NCBI GenBank assembly: GCA_002375495.1
Contig: DFLU01000002.1
Location: 35,582-99,581 of the forward strand
Length of the DNA: 64,000 bases
Source of the DNA: Flavobacteriaceae bacterium UBA3611
Lineage (GTDB): Bacteria; Bacteroidota; Bacteroidia; Flavobacteriales; Flavobacteriaceae
Direction of reading: 5' to 3'
The first letter of the stretch is position 1. Every line of letters begins with the position of its first letter. Below are positions 53,330-61,360 of the stretch, piece by piece. Under the pieces are notes generated by a model, which saw nothing but the letters and a program-made list of their open reading frames with translations, did not search any database and was not told the origin of the DNA. Made by a program: the position numbers and the translations under genes.

Positions 53330-53436
53330 TTTAAAGATGTACTAATATAAAAACCAGTCTGTGAAGATTTAGTTAAACAAATGCCCTTTGGCATCGATTT
53401 AACTACATTTAAATCAATGTGTTAACATATTTAAGA

Positions 53437-53841
53437 CTATTCAGTGTCGGTTTGTAGGCCTTCTTCCTCCCACGCTGTAATACCGCCTTGTAGGTCATAT
53501 ACTTCCTTAAAGCCCATTTCCTTTAAAATTTTAGAAGCCCGCGCACTACGACCTCCTTTTTTGCAATACACATACACAGGTTTGTCTTTGTCTAGGCCCG
53601 CTACTTTTTCCTTAAAGTCGTCTTCGGTAACGCAAATATTCTGTGCGTCTTTGAGATGGGAAACTCCATATTCTTCTGGAGTTCTAACATCTACCAATTG
53701 CAATCCGGGAGTCGATTTGTTGTAGACTGCGTCATACACTTCTTGAGCACTCACAGACTGCACTTCGGCTGGAGCCTGTTGGCAAGAGGTGTTGAGGGTC
53801 AAAATGGCAAAAACAAATAACAGTAGAAGTTTTCTCATCAT
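53437..53841 (-). CDS. Rhodanese-like lipoprotein
   Basis: A 134-residue protein with a lipoprotein signal (LNTSC, Cys20) and one rhodanese domain. The active-site loop VYCKKGGRSARA carries the catalytic Cys. QLVDVRTPEEY is the other hallmark. It probably handles sulfane sulfur or sulfur-oxidation states in the periplasm. Overlaps the upstream rhodanese gene by 4 bases, giving a periplasmic and a cytoplasmic rhodanese in one transcript. Confidence 0.87.
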   Translation of the reverse strand: MMRKLLLLFVFAILTLNTSCQQAPAEVQSVSAQEVYDAVYNKSTPGLQLVDVRTPEEYGVSHLKDAQNICVTEDDFKEKVAGLDKDKPVYVYCKKGGRSARASKILKEMGFKEVYDLQGGITAWEEEGLQTDTE

Positions 53842-54152
53842 GATACGGTTTTATCTCCAGTCCATTCTGAAAAACCACCCAACAAATTGAATGTATTCTG
53901 AAAACCCAAAGATTCCATAATCATACACGCTTGGGCACTACGCCCACCAGAACGACAATACACGTAGTAATTTTTAGTTTTGTCTAGTTCCTGGGCTCCT
54001 TCCATAAAGGCAGGTGCATTCTGTATATTCAGCACTTGGGCATTTGGTATAATACCTTCTTCCACCTCGTGGGGTGTTCTGACATCTAAAATGACACCAT
54101 TGGCATCTTCAATAATCTTTTTATGCCATTCTTCTTGTGTTAAGTCTTGCAT
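53838..54152 (-). CDS. Cytoplasmic rhodanese-like protein
   Basis: A 104-residue single rhodanese domain without signal. GVILDVRTPHEVEEGIIPNA and the active-site loop YVYCRSGGRSAQA with its Cys are present, plus a conserved NLLGGFSEWTG end. Typical length for a free rhodanese. It is followed, with a 4-base overlap, by the lipoprotein rhodanese gene. Confidence 0.88.
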   Translation of the reverse strand: MQDLTQEEWHKKIIEDANGVILDVRTPHEVEEGIIPNAQVLNIQNAPAFMEGAQELDKTKNYYVYCRSGGRSAQACMIMESLGFQNTFNLLGGFSEWTGDKTVS

Positions 54153-54179
54153 GGAGTATAAATTTCAGTAAAAATAAAA

Positions 54180-54210
54180 AATCTGCTTTAGTTTAGTACC
54201 AAAGCAGATT
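54180..54210 (-). terminator. Rho-independent terminator after the redoxin gene
   Basis: A 10-bp stem AATCTGCTTT / AAAGCAGATT with an 11-base loop and a T-rich run on the minus strand. It lies between the redoxin stop (54235) and the rhodanese gene, so the redoxin and rhodaneses are separately terminated. Confidence 0.75.
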
Positions 54211-54234
54211 GATTTGTTACAAAACGGGGTACTA

Positions 54235-54939
54235 TTATGCCTTTTTCTGTTTTATAGAACAACCTATCGCTTTGGTTTCGGTTACGGAAACTTCCTTACC
54301 CGCTAATAATTGGTCTATGGCATTAGCAAGAAACTGATTTTTTACCGCATCTCCATTCCGAACATTATCGTCTATCGCACCAATATATTTTACAATTCGC
54401 TGATCGTCTTCTTTTTGCAACAGATACACATGTGGTGTTTTAGTTGCACCGTAGGTTGCATAAACTGTGTTTGATGTGTCATACAAATACGGGAATGTAA
54501 ACCCCTTGTCTTTTGCTTTTTGCTGCATCAATTCGAAAGTATCATCCGGTTGTACCTCAGGATCGTTCGGGTTAATGGCGATAACCGGATAGCCTTTTGG
54601 TTTGTACTTCTGGTCTAATGCAATGATTCGATCTTCGCTGGCAACAGCAAATGGGCAAGTATTGCAGGTAAAGATTACAATAAATCCTTTAGCATCAGGA
54701 TAGTCGTCATAGCTAACCATAGTGCCGTCTACATTTTTTAAGTTGATGGCCGCAGCGGCATCGCCAATACCATATCCCTTTGTGGTTGCAGCGACTTCAG
54801 TATCATCTGCCATCGCTACTTCCTTACTTTCTTGGTTATCTGTAGGTTCAGCTTTTTGTTCTGTCTGTTTCTCTTGGCAACCAACAAGGAGCACCAAAAA
54901 TAGAAGACTTGTTGTGATCTTTAAAATTTGTGTTTTCAT
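54235..54939 (-). CDS. Thioredoxin-fold (AhpC/TSA-like) redoxin lipoprotein
   Basis: A 234-residue lipoprotein (LVGC, Cys21) with an acidic linker and a redoxin domain. The active-site segment VIFTCNTCPFAVASEDR has CxxC-type Cys; GATKTPHVYLL carries the cis-Pro. A C-terminal Cys (IGCSIK) could take part as well. Probably a periplasmic thiol reductase or peroxiredoxin-like protein. It precedes the TlpA gene by 8 bases in transcription order reversed, so both are in one operon with TlpA first. Confidence 0.85.
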   Translation of the reverse strand: MKTQILKITTSLLFLVLLVGCQEKQTEQKAEPTDNQESKEVAMADDTEVAATTKGYGIGDAAAAINLKNVDGTMVSYDDYPDAKGFIVIFTCNTCPFAVASEDRIIALDQKYKPKGYPVIAINPNDPEVQPDDTFELMQQKAKDKGFTFPYLYDTSNTVYATYGATKTPHVYLLQKEDDQRIVKYIGAIDDNVRNGDAVKNQFLANAIDQLLAGKEVSVTETKAIGCSIKQKKA

Positions 54940-54947
54940 AGTAACTA

Positions 54948-55520
54948 TTATAAAATTGATTTGATTTCTGTTTCTAATTCGTTGTATGTAAATGATTTTT
55001 CATAAAATTGTTGCGCATCACCCTTAATAATAATAGTTGCTGGTATCGCGCCCGTCCAATCTTTGCTGACTTTCGAAATCCACGAATTTGCATCGGGATC
55101 GTCAAGTAGCACAATCTCACTCTGTAATTGGTGCTTTTCAATAAAAGGAACAACTTGTTTATCGATTTGCTCAGGAAAATCCAGACTCACCAACACCACC
55201 TTTACATTCTTGTCTTTATAATCGGTTCTAATCTGTTCAAAATAGGGCAATTCTTTCACACAAGGTTTACACCAAGTGGCCCAAAAATTAATTACATAGG
55301 TGGTAGTGGCATCGGATGGTTTCAGATATTTCGCTTCTAACTGCTCAAAATTAAAAACGGGCAATGCGTCAGAAATTGCAACCTCGGGTGTTTCCCTTTC
55401 TACTGAATTGATTTCAGTAGAAGTTGTTATCTCGGCTTCACTGCCAATTTTTTTAGCTTCCTTGTTACCGCAGGAAAATAACAAGATACTAGCGAAAATA
55501 TATGTTAAGGTATATTTCAT
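54948..55520 (-). CDS. TlpA-family disulfide reductase lipoprotein
   Basis: A 190-residue lipoprotein (LLFSC, Cys17) with a thioredoxin domain. The active site WATWCKPC is at about residues 90-97; IPATIII holds the cis-Pro. Members of the TlpA/ResA group reduce periplasmic disulfides, for instance in cytochrome c maturation. First gene of the two-gene redox transcript. ATG at 55518-55520 gives a correct signal; the frame extends to 55562 but the added part is not signal-like. Confidence 0.88.
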   Translation of the reverse strand: MKYTLTYIFASILLFSCGNKEAKKIGSEAEITTSTEINSVERETPEVAISDALPVFNFEQLEAKYLKPSDATTTYVINFWATWCKPCVKELPYFEQIRTDYKDKNVKVVLVSLDFPEQIDKQVVPFIEKHQLQSEIVLLDDPDANSWISKVSKDWTGAIPATIIIKGDAQQFYEKSFTYNELETEIKSIL

Positions 55521-55606
55521 GGAATAAAAATAGCCTTTAGAACGAGACAACAGATTCAGCACGTGTTAAATAAATGATAAAATAGACTGAAATAAAAAAA
55601 TAACCT

Positions 55607-55639
55607 TACATTTGTATATACAAATATTGTAATTACAAT
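55607..55639 (+). promoter_or_regulatory. marR promoter -7 overlapped by two palindromes
   Basis: TACATTTG (55607-55614) is a -7 match. It overlaps the perfect palindrome TTTGTATATACAAA (55611-55624); a second, ATTGTAATTACAAT (55626-55639), ends one base before the marR ATG. The centres are 15 bases apart. Such a pair is the usual target of a MarR dimer, so autoregulation is inferred. The divergent tlpA gene starts 120 bases away and might be affected too. Confidence 0.55.
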
Positions 55640-55640
55640 A

Positions 55641-56093
55641 ATGAAAATTGAAGACGCTATAAAAACGATGCATCCCATGGGGCTCACCACAAAAACGGTG
55701 ATCAACCTCATGTATACATCAAGAGCCGTGGAAGAAGCCATACAGACTGTTTTGAAACCGTATGATCTTTCCATCCCACAATACAATGTGTTGCGCATTT
55801 TACGAGGACAAAAAGGGCAGCCCGCCAATGCCTCAACCATACAAGAACGAATGGTTGATAAAAGCAGTAACACTACCCGCCTCATAGACAAGCTAATTAA
55901 AAAAGGTTGGGTACGCCGACAAGTTTGCGCAAACAACAGGCGTAAAGTTGAAATATTTATCACCGCAGACGGACTCGCAATACTAACAGAACTAGACCCA
56001 CTTACAGAAGCCAATAACGAGCAGCTAGTAAGCCATTTTTCAAATGAAGAATTAAATACATTAAACAATTTATTAGATAAACTTAGATCCTAA
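55641..56093 (+). CDS. MarR-family transcriptional regulator
   Basis: A 150-residue winged-helix regulator: N-terminal dimerisation helix (AIKTMHPMGLTTKTVINLMYTS), the core LSIPQYNVLRILRG, recognition helix VDKSSNTTRLIDKLIKKGWV and wing RRQVCANNRRKVEIFITADG. The single Cys in the wing (VCANN) might sense redox state, which would fit the redox genes beside it. The leader carries two palindromes immediately before the ATG. The yceI gene follows by 18 bases and is probably co-transcribed. Confidence 0.9.
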   Translation: MKIEDAIKTMHPMGLTTKTVINLMYTSRAVEEAIQTVLKPYDLSIPQYNVLRILRGQKGQPANASTIQERMVDKSSNTTRLIDKLIKKGWVRRQVCANNRRKVEIFITADGLAILTELDPLTEANNEQLVSHFSNEELNTLNNLLDKLRS

Positions 56094-56111
56094 ACCTTAA
56101 TCACAAAAATT

Positions 56112-56681
56112 ATGAGAACAATTAAATCTTTAGTATTAATAGCTGTAGTTATTTCAGCTTCAGCATTTACAAATCCTATGACAATGAAAAAGAAAATTGA
56201 CATTAAAGAAAGCCAGATTGAATGGAAAGGAAAGAAAATCCTTGGTTCACACACGGGTACTATCCAATTAAAAGACGGGTACCTCGAAATGGATGGTGAT
56301 AATCTAGTGGGCGGTATGTTCACAGTAGATATGACCACTATTACCGTAACAGACCTTGAAGGAGAAAACAAAGGCAAATTAGAAGGCCACTTAAAAAGTG
56401 CCGATTTCTTTGGCGTTCAAAACCATCCTACCTCAGTATTGGTGATCAATAGTGCAACGAAAGACGGAAATACATACGAAGTTCAGGCCAATATCACGAT
56501 TAAAGGACATACTGAGCCAGTTACATTCGATCTTGAAATGGGAGAAAGTGCCGCGCAGACCAGTTTTAAAATAGACCGTACCAAATTCGATATCCGTTAC
56601 GGTTCTGGAAGTTTTGCAGACAATTTGGGAGACAATGCCATCTCAGATAAATTTACACTAGACGTCCTCTTAAAATTTTAG
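56112..56681 (+). CDS. YceI-family periplasmic lipid-binding protein
   Basis: A 189-residue protein with a signal peptide (about 1-20, SASAFT) and the YceI barrel: SQIEWKGKKILGSHTGTIQLKDG, FFGVQNHPTSVLVI, and ITIKGHTEPVTFDL, ending TLDVLLKF. YceI proteins bind polyisoprenoids or similar lipids. Probably co-transcribed with marR; no separate promoter is seen in the 18-base gap. Confidence 0.9.
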   Translation: MRTIKSLVLIAVVISASAFTNPMTMKKKIDIKESQIEWKGKKILGSHTGTIQLKDGYLEMDGDNLVGGMFTVDMTTITVTDLEGENKGKLEGHLKSADFFGVQNHPTSVLVINSATKDGNTYEVQANITIKGHTEPVTFDLEMGESAAQTSFKIDRTKFDIRYGSGSFADNLGDNAISDKFTLDVLLKF

Positions 56682-56690
56682 AAATTAAAT

Positions 56691-56721
56691 CTTGCCATTC
56701 ATAGAAACATGGCTATATTTG
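56691..56721 (+). promoter_or_regulatory. trp operon promoter
   Basis: CTTG (56691-56694), a spacer of exactly 19 bases, then TATATTTG (56714-56721). This is the Bacteroidota housekeeping consensus TTG-N19-TAnnTTTG. The start site should lie within about 10 bases, which is very close to the leader-peptide ATG at 56731. The promoter sits 10 bases downstream of the yceI stop. Confidence 0.75.
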
Positions 56722-56730
56722 ACATCTATT

Positions 56731-56784
56731 ATGAAAAACAATACACATTCTTGGTGGTGGAACAACTTACAGACAACGTCGTGA
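56731..56784 (+). CDS. trpL: trp leader peptide
   Basis: A 17-codon frame, ATG to TGA, coding MKNNTHSWWWNNLQTTS. The three consecutive TGG codons at 8-10 are the hallmark of a tryptophan attenuator: scarcity of charged tRNA-Trp stalls the ribosome here. A terminator hairpin begins 27 bases downstream. No ribosome binding site is apparent, as is common in Bacteroidota. Confidence 0.85.
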   Translation: MKNNTHSWWWNNLQTTS

Positions 56785-56811
56785 GCTAACCAAGATATGT
56801 ACAAACCATAC

Positions 56812-56841
56812 AAGGCTTATCATCACGATAAGCCTTTTTTT
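56812..56841 (+). terminator. trp attenuator terminator
   Basis: A 10-bp stem AAGGCTTATC / GATAAGCCTT with loop ATCAC and a run of seven T including the stem end (56835-56841). It precedes trpE by 22 bases. With the Trp-rich leader peptide it forms an attenuator. Alternative antiterminator pairings upstream were not resolved by eye. Confidence 0.85.
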
Positions 56842-56863
56842 ATGGACAAAACACAATAGCAAA

Positions 56864-58261
56864 ATGGGATACACCTTAACAACACATTCTAAAAAATTAC
56901 TGGCAGATACCCTCACCCCCGTGTCGGTATACCTTCGGCTTAGAGATCGATTCCCGAACAGCCTGCTGCTAGAAAGTAGCGATTATCACGCCAACGATAA
57001 CAGTTTCAGCTATATCTGTTGTAATCCGATAGCTACTTTTGCTGTTGAAAAGGAAACTATCTCCATCTCGTATCCCGATGGAAAAAATGAACAAAACCCT
57101 GTTTCTGGCACTAATGTGGCAATGGCATTAGAAAATTTCAGCAAGAAATTTAAAGCAGATACCGAAGCAACTTTCAAATTTATAAACAACGGTATCTTTG
57201 GATATACCTCCTACGACGCCGTTCGATATTTTGAAGACATACCCATTGATAAAACGAAAGCATCAATTGGGATTCCAGACATCTATTACGCAGTGTATCA
57301 AAACATTATTGCAATCAACCATTTTAACAACGAAGCGTATATTTTTGCCCATTGCTATAATTCTGAGCCCAACATTCGTGAGATAGAACTATTGCTCAAT
57401 TCAAAAGACTTTTCAGAATATCCTTTCCAGCGAAACGGTAGCCCAACTACCAATCTTAAAGATGATGATTTTAAAGCGTTAGTTGTAAAATGCAAAGAAC
57501 ACTGTGCCCGAGGAGACGTTTTTCAAATTGTACCCAGCAAGCGGTTTTCCCAACCCTTTACGGGAGACGAATTTAATGTATATCGTGCCTTGAGGAGTGT
57601 AAATCCTTCTCCATACCTGTTTTATTTCGACTACGGAAACTTTAAAATATTCGGTAGTTCCCCCGAAGCACAATTGGTGGTCCAAAACGGCACGGCAGAA
57701 ATACACCCCATTGCCGGAACTTTTAAACGCACCGGCAATGATGAACAGGACGCGCTATTGGCTAAGCAATTGGCCGAAGATGACAAGGAAAATAGCGAAC
57801 ACGTGATGTTGGTTGATTTAGCGCGTAATGATTTGAGCCGCCATGGTAATAACGTTCAAGTTGAAACCTATAGAGAGGTGCAATTTTTCTCGCATGTCAT
57901 CCATTTAGTGAGTAAAGTTACCGCCACAAAAAACCCAGACGTTAGTACCATGCAGATTGTGGCAGACACCTTTCCGGCAGGCACACTAAGCGGTGCGCCA
58001 AAACACAAAGCAATGCAGCTTTTAGAAAACTATGAAAATACCAACCGCGAATTTTATGGGGGTGCCATTGGCTTTATGGATTTTACGGGAAATTATAACC
58101 ACGCCATTATTATCCGTTCGTTTGTGAGCAAAAATCATATCCTGAATTACCAAGCAGGTGCTGGAGTGGTTTCTGACAGTGATCCCGAAAGCGAATTACA
58201 AGAAGTATATAATAAATTAGGAGCGCTTACCAAGGCACTCGAACTTGCAGAAGAAATCTAA
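56864..58261 (+). CDS. trpE: Anthranilate synthase component I
   Basis: A 465-residue chorismate-using enzyme. Feedback-site motif LLLESSDYH near residue 35, and the chorismate-binding domain signatures QIVPSKRFSQPFTGDEFN, PSPYLFYFDYG, GSSPEAQL, PIAGTFKRTG, SEHVMLVDLARNDLSRHG and FPAGTLSGAPKHKAMQ. It makes anthranilate from chorismate with ammonia delivered by TrpG. First structural gene after the attenuator; ends 2 bases before trpG. Confidence 0.96.
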   Translation: MGYTLTTHSKKLLADTLTPVSVYLRLRDRFPNSLLLESSDYHANDNSFSYICCNPIATFAVEKETISISYPDGKNEQNPVSGTNVAMALENFSKKFKADTEATFKFINNGIFGYTSYDAVRYFEDIPIDKTKASIGIPDIYYAVYQNIIAINHFNNEAYIFAHCYNSEPNIREIELLLNSKDFSEYPFQRNGSPTTNLKDDDFKALVVKCKEHCARGDVFQIVPSKRFSQPFTGDEFNVYRALRSVNPSPYLFYFDYGNFKIFGSSPEAQLVVQNGTAEIHPIAGTFKRTGNDEQDALLAKQLAEDDKENSEHVMLVDLARNDLSRHGNNVQVETYREVQFFSHVIHLVSKVTATKNPDVSTMQIVADTFPAGTLSGAPKHKAMQLLENYENTNREFYGGAIGFMDFTGNYNHAIIIRSFVSKNHILNYQAGAGVVSDSDPESELQEVYNKLGALTKALELAEEI

Positions 58262-58263
58262 TT

Positions 58264-58833
58264 ATGAAAATATTAGTCATAGACAACTACGACAGTTTTG
58301 TGTATAATTTGGTGCATTACTTAGAAGAATTTAATGCAGATGTCACTGTACTGAGAAATGACCAATTTGCCATCGAAGAAGTAGCACATTACGACAAGAT
58401 ATTGCTGTCTCCAGGTCCTGGAATTCCAGACGAAGCCGGATTGCTTAAAGAAGTCATTTCAACGTATGCAGGTAAAAAACCAATCTTGGGTGTATGCCTA
58501 GGTCAGCAAGCTATTGGAGAGGTTTTTGGGGGAACGATTTCAAACCTGAGCCATGTATTTCACGGGGTGGCCACCCAAGCTACTGTACTCGTTGAAGATG
58601 AACCCTTGTTTAAAAACATCGTTTCACCTATGGAAATAGGTAGGTACCATTCTTGGGTAGTTAACCACGAAAACCTTCCCGACAGTTTAGAGATCACGGC
58701 CATAGATGAAAACGGCCAAATTATGGCACTACGGCATCGCGAATTTAATATCCGTGGGGTGCAATTCCATCCAGAAAGTGTGTTGACCCCAGAAGGAAAA
58801 AAAATGATTAAAAATTGGATTGAGATGGACTGA
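58264..58833 (+). CDS. trpG: Anthranilate synthase component II (glutamine amidotransferase)
   Basis: A 189-residue class I amidotransferase. Nucleophile Cys78 is in LGVCLGQQA; the His-Glu pair is in VQFHPESVL (about 169 and 171). It opens MKILVIDNYDSFVYNLVHYL, the typical TrpG/PabA start. Supplies ammonia to TrpE. A separate PabA function could be shared, as in many bacteria; its place directly after trpE argues for tryptophan. Confidence 0.95.
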   Translation: MKILVIDNYDSFVYNLVHYLEEFNADVTVLRNDQFAIEEVAHYDKILLSPGPGIPDEAGLLKEVISTYAGKKPILGVCLGQQAIGEVFGGTISNLSHVFHGVATQATVLVEDEPLFKNIVSPMEIGRYHSWVVNHENLPDSLEITAIDENGQIMALRHREFNIRGVQFHPESVLTPEGKKMIKNWIEMD

Positions 58834-58882
58834 CAATCACCAAAGCTACAAACCTATTTACCTCTCAACGAAACAAATTTAA

Positions 58883-59875
58883 ATGAAAACAATTCTGAAC
58901 AGACTCATAAACCACGAACAGCTCACCAAAGAGGAGGCGCACCAAGTTTTGGTTGCTATTAGCGAAGGGAAATACAACAATAGCCAGATTTCCGCCTTTC
59001 TTACCGTATACATGATGCGCAGTGTGTCTATTGCAGAACTCGAAGGATTTCGTGATGCGCTGTTAGCACTTTGCAAGCCTGTAGATCTAAGCGGCTACAA
59101 TACAATCGATCTATGTGGCACAGGCGGCGATGGTAAAAACACCTTTAACATTTCAACGTTGGCTTCATTTATAACCGCAGGAACAGGCATACATGTGACA
59201 AAGCACGGTAATTATGGCGTATCCTCTATTAGCGGTAGTAGCAATGTATTAGAACAGTTGGGTGTTTCTTTCAGCAACCAACAAGATCATTTGCAACAAT
59301 GCTTAGATAAAGCCAACATCTGTATTTTACACGCTCCGCTCTTCCACCCTGCTATGAAAAACGTCGCACCTATCCGTCGCGAATTAGGAGTAAAAACCTT
59401 TTTCAATATGTTAGGGCCTATGGTAAATCCTGCAAATCCGAAAAATCAGGTGGTAGGGGTTTTCAGTCTGGAATTAGCACGTAAATATGGATATCTGTAC
59501 CAAAAGGGAAGTAAAAATTTTGCAATCCTCCATGCTATTGATGGGTATGATGAAATCTCCCTCACCGGACCGGTTAAAATGATTTCAAATACTACGGAAA
59601 CCATGCTGAACCCAGCAAGTTTTTCAGTAAACAAAATTGAAGCATCACAAATTTATGGAGGCACTACAGTTGAAGCATCTGCCCATATTTTTTATGACAT
59701 TTTAAACAATCAGGGTACCGAAGCACAAAATCACGTAGTGTGTGCCAATGCAGCTGTTGCAATTTCAGTTGCAAACCAATGTAGTATCCTAGATGGCTAT
59801 GAATTGGCTAAAGAAAGTCTTATTTCAGGCAAAGCGGTCAAGGCCTTGCATACATTACAAAAACTGAGTAAATAA
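58883..59875 (+). CDS. trpD: Anthranilate phosphoribosyltransferase
   Basis: A 330-residue enzyme adding phosphoribosyl from PRPP to anthranilate. Signatures: DLCGTGGDGKNTFNISTL (the PRPP-binding glycine motif), KHGNYGVSSISGSSNVLE, and FHPAMKNVAPIRRELGVKT. Length matches the family. Starts 49 bases after trpG; no promoter visible in that gap. Confidence 0.96.
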   Translation: MKTILNRLINHEQLTKEEAHQVLVAISEGKYNNSQISAFLTVYMMRSVSIAELEGFRDALLALCKPVDLSGYNTIDLCGTGGDGKNTFNISTLASFITAGTGIHVTKHGNYGVSSISGSSNVLEQLGVSFSNQQDHLQQCLDKANICILHAPLFHPAMKNVAPIRRELGVKTFFNMLGPMVNPANPKNQVVGVFSLELARKYGYLYQKGSKNFAILHAIDGYDEISLTGPVKMISNTTETMLNPASFSVNKIEASQIYGGTTVEASAHIFYDILNNQGTEAQNHVVCANAAVAISVANQCSILDGYELAKESLISGKAVKALHTLQKLSK

Positions 59876-59886
59876 CCACTGCTAAC

Positions 59887-60684
59887 ATGACTATTTTAGA
59901 AAAAATAACAGCGCACAAACGAAAGGAAGTTTCAGCAAAAAAGGAACGTATACCCACTTCAATGCTAGAACGTTCTAATGCGTTTACAAAACCCACAAAG
60001 TCGCTGGCAGAAGCACTGTTGAACGCACCCACTGGAATCATTGCTGAATTCAAACGACGTTCACCAAGCAAACCCATGATTAATAATGAAATATCGGTTG
60101 ATGCGGTAGCAAAAGGATATGAAGCTGCAGGAATTGCTGGCATGTCTGTTTTAACTGATACCCAATTTTTTGGTGGATCGCTAGACGATTTACTACTAGC
60201 ACGAAGCGCCACAAAGTTTCCAATTCTGCGGAAGGAATTTATAATAGACCCATATCAAATCATTGAAGCCAAAGCCTATGGTGCTGATGCCATTTTACTG
60301 ATTGCAGCCTGTCTTACTGAAAAAGAACTATTAGTATTCTCTACCCTTGCCAAATCATTGCAGTTAGACGTTCTTTTAGAAGTACACAATAAAGAAGAAC
60401 TCCAAAAATCGCTGCTTGAAACAGTGGATATGCTGGGTGTAAACAATCGAAATCTAAAAACATTTAAAACTTCAATAGACACCAGCAAAGAACTGGCACC
60501 GCTCATACCTAAAGAATTTGTGAAAGTATCTGAAAGTGGCATCAGCAATATTGCTACCATTAAAACGCTTAAAAAATATGGTTATGAAGGTTTTTTAATA
60601 GGAGAAACGTTTATGGCTACAGATAATCCGGAGCTACAGGCGAAACAATTTATAGAAACGTTGAAAAATGCTACAATCAACTAA
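59887..60684 (+). CDS. trpC: Indole-3-glycerol phosphate synthase
   Basis: A 265-residue TIM-barrel enzyme. Signatures: IIAEFKRRSPSK (about 45-56), GMSVLTDTQFFGGS, FPILRKEFIIDPYQI, LGVNNRNLKTFKT and VSESGISN. It decarboxylates and cyclises CdRP. It is a single-function enzyme here, separate from TrpF. Overlaps trpF by 17 bases; 11 bases separate it from trpD. Confidence 0.95.
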   Translation: MTILEKITAHKRKEVSAKKERIPTSMLERSNAFTKPTKSLAEALLNAPTGIIAEFKRRSPSKPMINNEISVDAVAKGYEAAGIAGMSVLTDTQFFGGSLDDLLLARSATKFPILRKEFIIDPYQIIEAKAYGADAILLIAACLTEKELLVFSTLAKSLQLDVLLEVHNKEELQKSLLETVDMLGVNNRNLKTFKTSIDTSKELAPLIPKEFVKVSESGISNIATIKTLKKYGYEGFLIGETFMATDNPELQAKQFIETLKNATIN

Positions 60685-61330
60685 CAATACAAATATAGCT
60701 GTAAAGGTTTGTGGCATGAAGTACAATGCTACAAAGGTTGCTGCGCTCAAACCAAACTATCTAGGGTTCATTTTTTACGATGGAAGCCCGAGAAATTATA
60801 CAGGCCCTCCTAGTACGATTCCTTCAGAAATCAAAAAAGTAGGAGTTTTTGTGAATGCATCCTTTTCATTTGTAAAACAAATATCAGAAACGCATAAATT
60901 AGACGTGATTCAATTACACGGAGAGGAAACTGTCGAGTACATTACTGATCTAACAACAAGCTTACCTTCACATACTGACATCTGGAAAGTATTTTCAATC
61001 AAAGATTCTTTCAATTTTGAGCTGTTGAAGCCTTTCGAACCGCACGTGGACGCATTTTTATTCGACACCAAGGGAGAAGCGAGGGGAGGAAATGGCGTCC
61101 AATTTAATTGGGACGTCCTAGAAGCATATCCGTCGACTAAACCTTTCGTACTTAGTGGCGGTATTGGAATAGCAGATCTTTCCGAAGTAAAAAAATTAAT
61201 CAACTCTGGTCTACCTGTTTTAGCAATAGACATAAATAGTAAGTTCGAAATACAACCAGGAAGAAAAGATATTAACCTATTAAAAAGATTTATGCAACAA
61301 CTGCACATAGCAGCACGTACTAAACATTAA
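60668..61330 (+). CDS. trpF: Phosphoribosylanthranilate isomerase
   Basis: A 220-residue TIM-barrel enzyme with VKVCGMKYN (catalytic Cys) near the N-terminus, LGFIFYDGSPRNYT, IQLHGEETVEYI, FLFDTKGEARGGNG, and the LSGGIG phosphate loop. It converts PRA to CdRP. Start ATG at 60668 lies within the end of trpC, so translation is coupled; a second in-frame ATG lies at 60717, but that would remove the first beta strand. Confidence 0.95.
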   Translation: MLQSTNNTNIAVKVCGMKYNATKVAALKPNYLGFIFYDGSPRNYTGPPSTIPSEIKKVGVFVNASFSFVKQISETHKLDVIQLHGEETVEYITDLTTSLPSHTDIWKVFSIKDSFNFELLKPFEPHVDAFLFDTKGEARGGNGVQFNWDVLEAYPSTKPFVLSGGIGIADLSEVKKLINSGLPVLAIDINSKFEIQPGRKDINLLKRFMQQLHIAARTKH

Positions 61331-61360
61331 AAAAATCAATTTAAGACACGCTAAACACAT

